Assembly: GCA_049599735.1 (NCBI GenBank) | Contig: JBMYOX010000006.1 | Coordinates: 1 to 64,000 of the forward strand | From: Pontibacterium sp049599735 | Lineage (GTDB): Bacteria > Pseudomonadota > Gammaproteobacteria > Pseudomonadales > Balneatricaceae | Length of the DNA: 64,000 nt | Reading direction: 5' to 3' | Shown: in pieces, positions 15,787 to 22,694 of the stretch | Layout of the letters: every line of letters starts with the position of its first letter | Position numbering within the stretch: the stretch's first letter is position 1 | Notes under the pieces: generated by a model | The model's database searches: none | Told to the model about the DNA's origin: nothing | The model's input: the letters and a program-made list of their open reading frames with translations, nothing else | Made by a program: the position numbers and the translations under genes

Positions 15787-17428
15787 ATACTTTCTCCTTA
15801 AACGGACTCAGGCCGATACGGCGCACACAGTCGATAAAACGTTCGTTTTCCAACCGGTTTTCAACGAAGGCTTCTAATACTTTTTGAAGGGTTTCTGCTA
15901 CATCGTCAGCCGCAACGGCTTTACCCAGTACTTTACCTAAAGAGGCATCTGAACCATCAGAGCCACCCAGGGTGATCTGATACCAGTCTTCGCCTTTTTT
16001 ATCGACACCCAGAATGCCAATATGGCCCACATGATGGTGGCTGCAGGCGTTGATACAGCCCGACATATTAAGCTTTAAGTCACCCAGGTCATAAAGGTAA
16101 TCCAGATCTTCAAAGGTATTATCAATCTGATCGGCAATACCTAAGGTTTTAGCATTGGCCAGGGCGCAGAAATCACCACCGGGGCAGACGGTCATATCGG
16201 TTAAAGTGCCTATATTGGCACGTGCCAGACCGGCTTCTTCCAGTGCCTGCCAGAGGGTAAACAGGTCGACATTGCGCACATCAGCCAATACCAGGTTCTG
16301 GTTGTGAGTGGAGCGGATCTCACCAAAACTGTATTGATCAGCCAGATCGGCAATCCGATCCATTTGCTGGTGGGTCACATCACCTTTGGGCTTCAGGTGT
16401 GCCTTAAGGGACAACACAACTGCCCGGTAGCCGGCTACTTTGTGTTCCACGGTGTTCTGGCGATACCAGGCCTGAAAGCTACTGTCAGCACTCAGTTTTT
16501 CAGCCAGTGACTGATCATCATCAGCATCGACTTCGTAGTCAAAAGGGGTGAAGAACGCCTGAACCCGCTCGATTTCTGTCTGGGGTAATTTAAGATCACT
16601 GTTGCGAATCTGTTCCCATTCGGCGTCAACCTGCTGGCGGAATTCGTCAATGCCCATGGTGTTAACCAGAATCTTGATACGGGCTTTATATTTGTTATCA
16701 CGGCGACCATTAAGGTTATACACACGGATAATCGCTTCCAGATAGGACAGCAGATCTTCCTTGTGCAGGAACGGACGAATCTGTTTGCCGATCACCGGTG
16801 TGCGCCCTAAACCGCCACCGACCAGCACCTCAAAACCTACAACACCCTCTGAATTTTTGATCAGTTGCAGGCCGATATCGTGTACCTGAGAGGCGGCACG
16901 GTCAGTTGGGCCACCGGCAATTGCGATCTTAAACTTACGCGGCAGGTAAGCAAATTCCGGGTGCAGGCTGGACCACTGGCGAATAATCTCACAATACGGG
17001 CGCGGATCCTCAATCTCGTCGGCGCTGATACCGGCAAACTGATCCGTTGTGGTATTGCGGATACAGTTCCCCGAGGTTTGAATGGCATGCATCTGAACCT
17101 GCGCCAGCTCTTCCAGAATATCAGGCACTTCTTCAAGTTTGGGCCAGTTAAACTGCAGATTGGTGCGCGTGGTGAAGTGGCCATAGCCTTTATCATAAGT
17201 GCGGGCGATATGAGCCAGTTTTCGCATCTGGGTAGATGACATCATGCCGTAAGGCACAGCAACACGCAGCATCGGTGCCTGGCGCTGAACATAAAGACCG
17301 TTCATCAGGCGCAGGGCCAGAAATTCATCTTCCGGCAGGTCACCTGCCAGATAGCGGCGGGTCTGGTCGCGATATTGTGCGACACGCTCATCAACCAGTT
17401 TCTGATCGACTTGATTATATTGATACAT
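15770..17428 (-). CDS. Siroheme-dependent sulfite (nitrite/sulfite) reductase
   Basis: A 552-residue one-chain reductase with two ferredoxin-like half domains. The [4Fe-4S]-siroheme cysteines are in CPGGDFC (C-X5-C) and SGCINAC (C-X3-C). Substrate-binding basic residues are seen in FTTRTNLQFNW and STHNQNLVL. It reduces sulfite to sulfide with six electrons. The position between TSUP, DUF934, APS reductase and siroheme synthase genes argues for sulfite rather than nitrite. It is the ferredoxin-type enzyme of many marine proteobacteria, distinct from the NADPH-linked CysIJ pair; no cysJ is present. Confidence 0.93.
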   Translation of the reverse strand: MYQYNQVDQKLVDERVAQYRDQTRRYLAGDLPEDEFLALRLMNGLYVQRQAPMLRVAVPYGMMSSTQMRKLAHIARTYDKGYGHFTTRTNLQFNWPKLEEVPDILEELAQVQMHAIQTSGNCIRNTTTDQFAGISADEIEDPRPYCEIIRQWSSLHPEFAYLPRKFKIAIAGGPTDRAASQVHDIGLQLIKNSEGVVGFEVLVGGGLGRTPVIGKQIRPFLHKEDLLSYLEAIIRVYNLNGRRDNKYKARIKILVNTMGIDEFRQQVDAEWEQIRNSDLKLPQTEIERVQAFFTPFDYEVDADDDQSLAEKLSADSSFQAWYRQNTVEHKVAGYRAVVLSLKAHLKPKGDVTHQQMDRIADLADQYSFGEIRSTHNQNLVLADVRNVDLFTLWQALEEAGLARANIGTLTDMTVCPGGDFCALANAKTLGIADQIDNTFEDLDYLYDLGDLKLNMSGCINACSHHHVGHIGILGVDKKGEDWYQITLGGSDGSDASLGKVLGKAVAADDVAETLQKVLEAFVENRLENERFIDCVRRIGLSPFKEKVYAPVH

Positions 17429-17485
17429 ATTTCAACACCTTGCTACGCCCCGTTTGGGCCGGTTATTCTGTTTAATGAGTTTGCG

Positions 17486-18271
17486 TTAACCTGCCAGCAC
17501 AAAGCGCAGGCCAATGGCAAACAATAGTGATCCCATAATCGGTTGCATGACTTTTGGTGAAAGCCGTGCACCCAGGTGACTACCCAGAAAGACACCTGGC
17601 AGGGACCCAATCACCAGATAGGCCAACAGACCCAGATCTACATTGCCCATTTCATAGTGACCTGCACCGGCAATGGCGGTTAATACCACCGCATGCAGCA
17701 GGTCGGTCCCCACAATCGCCTGCATCGACAAACGTGGATAAAGTAAAATCAATAAAGCCGTGCCTAAAGCACCGGCTCCTACCGATGACAGTGTCACCAG
17801 ACCACCCAGCGCAATACCGGTAATCAGCGTAATAGCCGGACGCCAGCGGCGACCGTGCCGGGCCAGTTTGGTGTCTTGCCATTCCAGGGCTTTGGCGCGA
17901 ATTCGGTTACGTAAAAAAACCGCCACTGAGGTAAAAACCAGTGATATGCCCAGGGTCAGATTCATTAAGTGCTCTATTGCATCTAATCCGCCCAGTCCTT
18001 TCAGGTAATAAAGGGTAAACAGGCTGCCGGGGATACTGCCGCCTAACAGTAGCAAGACAATTTTGTATTCAATCAGACGTTTTTTTGCATAAGAGAACGT
18101 GCCACCACATTTAGTGATGGCGGCATACAAAAGGTCTGTACTCACAGCGGTAATAGGCGGAATACCGAATACAACGATCAGCACGGGTGTCATCAGGGCG
18201 CCGCCGCCGATGCCCGTCAGGCCGACGATAAAACCGACGACCATGCCTGCGAAGCTGTATGCAAATTCCAT
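17486..18271 (-). CDS. TSUP family (TauE/SafE) transporter
   Basis: A 261-residue integral membrane protein with about eight helices and the family repeats VVGFIVGLTGIGGGALMTPV and GIALGGLVTLSSVGAGALG. TSUP proteins carry small sulfur-containing or carbon anions such as sulfite, sulfate or organosulfonates. It is the first gene of the minus-strand sulfur operon, 57 bases before the sulfite reductase gene, so uptake of sulfate or sulfite, or sulfite export for protection, is plausible. The exact substrate is not shown by sequence. Confidence 0.88.
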   Translation of the reverse strand: MEFAYSFAGMVVGFIVGLTGIGGGALMTPVLIVVFGIPPITAVSTDLLYAAITKCGGTFSYAKKRLIEYKIVLLLLGGSIPGSLFTLYYLKGLGGLDAIEHLMNLTLGISLVFTSVAVFLRNRIRAKALEWQDTKLARHGRRWRPAITLITGIALGGLVTLSSVGAGALGTALLILLYPRLSMQAIVGTDLLHAVVLTAIAGAGHYEMGNVDLGLLAYLVIGSLPGVFLGSHLGARLSPKVMQPIMGSLLFAIGLRFVLAG

Positions 18272-18561
18272 GAATATACCTGCGAATTATAGATGGGCGG
18301 CATAGTAATGGTTTTTTCTTATAACTTAAAATAATAATTTGAGATGTTATTATAACTTTAAGTTTTGTATGTCAGTTGTGGAACCTTAGGATCGGGCGGC
18401 AATCTTTATATTCCTAACAGTTATGAATAAAGTTTTATTTATTCTTTTTAGTTTTATTAACTAACTGGAATAATAGCCGCAAAATCAGGAGGCTTGTGGC
18501 TGCTGCATATAGTGAGCGACTCACAGCCTGCGCAAACCTAGTTAAAGAAAGAGCGTGCATA
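18272..18561. other. Divergent control region of the sulfur operons
   Basis: An AT-rich region of about 290 bases between the TSUP gene (minus) and cysD (plus). It holds a spaced direct repeat (18319-18358), an inverted repeat TTAGTT/AACTAA (18448-18464) and a perfect AGGAGG (18487-18492). CysB would be the expected regulator, but I cannot assign a CysB site with certainty. Confidence 0.5.
18319..18358 (+). promoter_or_regulatory. Direct repeat TTATAACTT, 31 bp apart
   Basis: TTATAACTT occurs at 18319-18327 and again at 18350-18358, a period of 31 bp or about three turns of the helix. The flanks also agree in part (AAA or TAAG after each). Such phasing suits a LysR-type activator such as CysB, but this is inference. 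Confidence 0.4.
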
Positions 18562-19479
18562 ATGACTTCCTTGCCGAAACATCGTCTGACTCATCTGCGG
18601 CAGCTTGAAGCCGAGAGTATTCATATTATCCGTGAAGTAGCCTCTGAGTTTGAGAACCCGGTGATGCTCTATTCTGTGGGTAAAGACTCTTCCGTGATGT
18701 TGCACCTGGCGCGTAAGGCTTTCTACCCGGGTACACCACAGTTTCCGCTAATGCATGTGGATACCACCTGGAAATTTCGGGAAATGATCGAGTTCCGCGA
18801 CAAAATGGCGCAGGAAGCCGGTATGGACCTGATTGTGCATGTGAACCAGGACGGGGTGGATATGAATATCAGTCCGTTCCATCACGGCTCAAAGAAACAC
18901 ACAGATATTATGAAAACCCAGGGACTTAAGCAGGCATTGAATAAGTACAAATTTGATGCCGCCTTTGGTGGTGCACGGCGTGATGAAGAAAAATCCCGCG
19001 CAAAAGAGCGTGTCTTTTCCTTCCGGGATAAAAACCATCGCTGGGATCCTAAAAGTCAGCGCCCTGAATTATGGGATACTTTTAATACCCGCATTGATAA
19101 AGACGAGAGCATCCGTGTGTTCCCACTCTCCAACTGGACTGAGCTGGATATCTGGCAGTACATCTATCTGGAAGAAATCCCGATTGTGCCCCTTTACCTC
19201 TCTGAGAAACGGCCGGTGGTTGAACGGGACGGCATGCTGGTGATGGTTGATGATGAGCGTATGCCGCTGGGTGAGCATGAAGTACCTGAGATGAAAAATG
19301 TACGCTTTAGAACGCTGGGCTGTTACCCCCTGACCGGTGCGGTGGAGTCAGATGCGGCTACTTTGCCTGAAATTATTCAGGAAATGCTGTTAACCACCAC
19401 GTCTGAGCGACAGGGGCGTGCTATTGACCATGATGGGGCAGGCTCTATGGAGCAGAAAAAGATGGAAGGTTACTTTTAA
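18562..19479 (+). CDS. cysD: Sulfate adenylyltransferase small subunit
   Basis: CysD with CysN converts sulfate and ATP to adenylylsulfate. The 305-residue product has the PP-loop region YSVGKDSSVMLHLARKAFYPG, split here as SVGKDSSVML, and blocks GGARRDEEKSRAKERVFSFR, FPLSNWTELDIWQYI and TTTSERQGRAIDHDGAGSME. I place the start at the ATG 18562, which gives MTSLPKHRLTHLRQLEAES like relatives. The frame is open to a GTG at 18496 preceded closely by a perfect AGGAGG, so a 22-residue extension is possible though unlike the family. cysN follows after 67 bases. Confidence 0.95.
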   Translation: MTSLPKHRLTHLRQLEAESIHIIREVASEFENPVMLYSVGKDSSVMLHLARKAFYPGTPQFPLMHVDTTWKFREMIEFRDKMAQEAGMDLIVHVNQDGVDMNISPFHHGSKKHTDIMKTQGLKQALNKYKFDAAFGGARRDEEKSRAKERVFSFRDKNHRWDPKSQRPELWDTFNTRIDKDESIRVFPLSNWTELDIWQYIYLEEIPIVPLYLSEKRPVVERDGMLVMVDDERMPLGEHEVPEMKNVRFRTLGCYPLTGAVESDAATLPEIIQEMLLTTTSERQGRAIDHDGAGSMEQKKMEGYF

Positions 19480-19546
19480 TCAGCCGCTGTGCTGCGCCCG
19501 TATTTGATCAACCGTGTTAATCACCGGATTTTAAAGAGATAGAGTT

Positions 19547-21274
19547 ATGAGTCATCAGAGCGATTTAATTGCATCCGATATACAGGCTTACCTGAACCAA
19601 CATGAGAATAAAGAGCTGCTGCGCTTTCTGACCTGCGGCAGTGTCGATGACGGTAAATCAACGCTGATTGGCCGACTGCTGCACGATTCAAAAATGATCT
19701 ATGAAGATCAGCTGGCAGCCATACAAAATGAAAATGCCCGTCTGGGTAATGCTGGTGAAGCACTGGACTTAGCGTTGCTGGTGGATGGCCTGCAAGCAGA
19801 GCGTGAACAGGGTATTACCATTGATGTAGCTTATCGTTATTTTTCAACGGATAAGCGAAAATTTATCATCGCAGATACACCGGGGCATGAGCAATACACC
19901 CGTAATATGGCAACCGGTGCTTCAACCTGTGATCTGGCCATTATTCTGATTGATGCCCGTTATGGCGTGCAGGTACAGACAAAAAGACACAGCTATATTG
20001 TTTCTCTGTTGGGTATCAAACATACCATTGTTGCAGTAAACAAAATGGATTTGGTGGATTTCAGCGAGTCACGTTTTAACGAGATCCGGGCGGAATATCA
20101 GGCGTTCAGTAAAGACCTGAACCTGCCGGATGTTCAGTTTGTGCCGTTGTCAGCGCTGGAAGGTGACAACGTGGTGTCTTTATCAGAGAAAACGCCCTGG
20201 TATCAGGGGGCACCATTGATGGAAACACTGGAGCACGTTGAAATTGCGAATGACCGTAATTTTGATGAACTGCGTTTTCCTGTGCAGTACGTGAACCGGC
20301 CAAACCTGGATTTCCGAGGTTATTGCGGCACCCTGACGTCAGGCATTGTACGTCCGGGTGATGAAGTAACGGTTTTACCCTCCGGCAAGTCCAGCCGGGT
20401 TAAAGCTATTGTGACTTATGAAGGTGAAATTGAAGAAGCCTTTCCCCCCATGTCGGTTACCCTGACCCTTGAGGATGAAATTGATATTTCCCGGGGTGAT
20501 ATGCTGGTGCATTCAGACAAGGTGCCGGCGGTCAGTAATCGCTTTGATGCGATGGTGGTCTGGATGTCAGAAGCAGAAATGGTGCCGGGCCGTCAGTATG
20601 ATGTGAAGCTGGCAACGAGCACTGTTGCCGGGGGCATCACTAATATTCGTCACCGGGTTGATGTGAACACAATGGCGCAGTCCGATGTGGTCAGCTTGGG
20701 CTTAAATGATATTGCCCGCTGTGAAATTACCCTGGAACGCCCGATTGTGGTGGATGATTATCAGCAACACCGGGGCACCGGTTCGTTTATTGTGATTGAC
20801 CGGTTGAGCAATGCTACGGTTGCATCAGGTATGATAGTGGCTGATGGCGAACAGCAACTGGAAACCGGTGACCTGGATATTCTGACGGCTTCGCAGGTCA
20901 GTGGTGCTGATAAAGCGCGTCGTTTTGGACAGCAGGCGGCCACAGTGGTGATTTCCGGCGCGTCTGAGGCTGAACGTAATCAGGTGATTTATAGCCTGGA
21001 GAAACGCCTGTTTGATTACGGACGTGCGGTGGCGGTGCTTAACGAAGAAAGCCTGCCGGATACTCTGCAGTCTGATCTGCAAGCAGTGGCTTCCGTGCTT
21101 AATGCTAACGGTTTGCTGGTGCTGGCATCCAGTGATACACCTTTAGCAGGGCATTCAGTGTTGAATGTTTCTCTGGCAGGGCAGGCGGCTGAGTTGCGGT
21201 TGTCTCCGGAACAGAGCCCGGTTGCACAGGTGAGGGCAGTGATTGACTTGCTACAGTCACACCAGTTGGTTTGA
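19547..21274 (+). CDS. cysN: Sulfate adenylyltransferase GTPase subunit with vestigial APS-kinase tail
   Basis: Residues 1-460 are a normal CysN GTPase that drives APS synthesis: GSVDDGKSTLIGRLL (P-loop), DTPGHEQYTRNM (G3) and NKMD (G4). The protein runs to 575 residues, about 100 more than Escherichia CysN. The tail keeps the outline of APS kinase (VVISGASEAERNQVI where the P-loop should be, then LEKRLFDYGRAVAVLNEES and NANGLLVLAS), as in bifunctional CysNC. However, the Walker lysine and the rest of the nucleotide site are gone and the domain is shortened. I infer a CysNC ancestor whose kinase decayed, matching the APS-type reductase in this locus. Confidence 0.93.
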   Translation: MSHQSDLIASDIQAYLNQHENKELLRFLTCGSVDDGKSTLIGRLLHDSKMIYEDQLAAIQNENARLGNAGEALDLALLVDGLQAEREQGITIDVAYRYFSTDKRKFIIADTPGHEQYTRNMATGASTCDLAIILIDARYGVQVQTKRHSYIVSLLGIKHTIVAVNKMDLVDFSESRFNEIRAEYQAFSKDLNLPDVQFVPLSALEGDNVVSLSEKTPWYQGAPLMETLEHVEIANDRNFDELRFPVQYVNRPNLDFRGYCGTLTSGIVRPGDEVTVLPSGKSSRVKAIVTYEGEIEEAFPPMSVTLTLEDEIDISRGDMLVHSDKVPAVSNRFDAMVVWMSEAEMVPGRQYDVKLATSTVAGGITNIRHRVDVNTMAQSDVVSLGLNDIARCEITLERPIVVDDYQQHRGTGSFIVIDRLSNATVASGMIVADGEQQLETGDLDILTASQVSGADKARRFGQQAATVVISGASEAERNQVIYSLEKRLFDYGRAVAVLNEESLPDTLQSDLQAVASVLNANGLLVLASSDTPLAGHSVLNVSLAGQAAELRLSPEQSPVAQVRAVIDLLQSHQLV

Positions 21275-21345
21275 TACTGCTGTGCTATCCGTATTCCGGG
21301 TAGCGCAGAAATCAGGTCAGTCTGTGAGGTACAAGGTGGTCTAAC

Positions 21346-21366
21346 AAGCGGCGATAAGCCGCTTTC
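21346..21366 (+). terminator. Hairpin after cysN
   Basis: AAGCGGC-GATAA-GCCGCTT followed by TCCTGTT lies about 70 bases after the cysN stop. The stem is good and the T tail poor. Confidence 0.5.
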
Positions 21367-21491
21367 CTGTTCACATTGAGTTGCATCAAAGGTGTGGCTC
21401 TATCGGAGCAAGCAGAATCCCGATAAAATTAGCACCTTCTAATTTTAACCCCGGTACAGTCCGGGACGTCAAATAGCTGCAACGAATCCTT

Positions 21492-22073
21492 ATGACAGAA
21501 TATCTCTTTATTCTGATCAGTACGGTGTTAGTGAATAACTTTGTACTGGTCCAGTTCCTCGGCTTATGCCCGTTTATGGGGGTGTCCAATAAACTGGAAA
21601 CCGCCATGGGCATGTCCCTGGCGACCACCTTTGTGCTGACCTTGTCATCGGTCTGCAGTTACCTGGTGTTTGCTTATATTCTGCAACCCCTGGGGCTGGC
21701 GTACCTGCAAACCATTGCCTTTATTCTGGTTATTGCGGTGGTGGTTCAGTTTACTGAGATGGTGGTGCATAAAACCAGTCCGATCCTTTATAAAGTGCTG
21801 GGCATTTTTCTGCCGCTGATCACCACTAACTGTGCGGTACTGGGTGTAGCTCTGCTAAATATTAAAAAACAGAACGGCTTTATGGATTCCATCGTTTACG
21901 GTTTTGGCGCGGCGGTGGGTTTTTCCCTGGCGTTGATTCTGTTTTCAGCCATTCGGGAGCGTATCGCCGTGGCGGATGTGCCTGCCCCTTTTAAAGGCTC
22001 GGCAATTGGCATGGTCACAGCCGGTTTAATGTCCCTGGCTTTTATGGGATTTGCCGGGCTGGTTCAGTTTTAA
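21492..22073 (+). CDS. rnfA: Electron transport complex subunit RnfA/RsxA
   Basis: A 193-residue inner-membrane protein with six helices, first subunit of the Rnf/Rsx ferredoxin:NAD oxidoreductase. The conserved start FILISTVLVNNFVLVQFLGL and the internal ITTNCAVLGVAL are visible; the latter resembles the matching motif in RnfE. Conserved cysteines in these two inverted repeats hold a membrane-embedded iron-sulfur centre in studied complexes. It opens the rnfABCDGE operon, with 15 bases to rnfB. The ribosome site is weak. Confidence 0.96.
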   Translation: MTEYLFILISTVLVNNFVLVQFLGLCPFMGVSNKLETAMGMSLATTFVLTLSSVCSYLVFAYILQPLGLAYLQTIAFILVIAVVVQFTEMVVHKTSPILYKVLGIFLPLITTNCAVLGVALLNIKKQNGFMDSIVYGFGAAVGFSLALILFSAIRERIAVADVPAPFKGSAIGMVTAGLMSLAFMGFAGLVQF

Positions 22074-22088
22074 GATGCGGAGACTACG

Positions 22089-22694
22089 ATGAGTGCTGTT
22101 TTTATTGCCGTTGTTGTTTTAGCAACGCTGGCAATTATTTTTGGTCTTGTGCTGGGTTATGCTTCGGTGCGTTTTCGCGTTGAAGGCAATCCGATTGTTG
22201 ATCAGATCGATTCCCTGCTGCCACAAACCCAGTGTGGCCAGTGTGGCCATCCGGGCTGTCGGCCTTATGCAGAAGCCATTGCCAGTGGGGAAGCCATTAA
22301 TAAGTGCCCGCCAGGTGGTCAGTCTACCGTGGATGCATTGGCTGATTTACTGGATGTTGAAGCCCTGCCCCTGGATGCCGAAGATGCCGCCGAACCGGTT
22401 AAAACCGTAGCTTATATCCGTGAAGATGAATGTATCGGCTGCACCAAATGTATCCAGGCCTGCCCGGTGGATGCCATTTTGGGGGCTGCCAAACAAATGC
22501 ATACGGTGATTGTTTCAGAATGCACGGGTTGTGACTTGTGTGTTGAACCTTGCCCGGTTGATTGTATTGATATGTTACCTGTAGAAACCACCCTGAATAC
22601 CTGGAAGTGGGATATGCCAAAATCCGGTGTAGAGCTGATTGCAACGGACCGGGGCCGTGGTGAAGCCTTTGCTGATAAAGAGGAAGCTGCCTGA
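22089..22694 (+). CDS. rnfB: Electron transport complex subunit RnfB/RsxB
   Basis: A 201-residue iron-sulfur subunit. It has an N-terminal membrane helix (about 4-27), then a cysteine-rich entry domain QTQCGQCGHPGCRPYAEAI, then two [4Fe-4S] ferredoxin motifs, CIGCTKCIQACPVDAI and CTGCDLCVEPCPVDCI. It probably accepts electrons from ferredoxin on the cytoplasmic face. Its TGA overlaps the rnfC ATG by one base. Confidence 0.96.
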   Translation: MSAVFIAVVVLATLAIIFGLVLGYASVRFRVEGNPIVDQIDSLLPQTQCGQCGHPGCRPYAEAIASGEAINKCPPGGQSTVDALADLLDVEALPLDAEDAAEPVKTVAYIREDECIGCTKCIQACPVDAILGAAKQMHTVIVSECTGCDLCVEPCPVDCIDMLPVETTLNTWKWDMPKSGVELIATDRGRGEAFADKEEAA

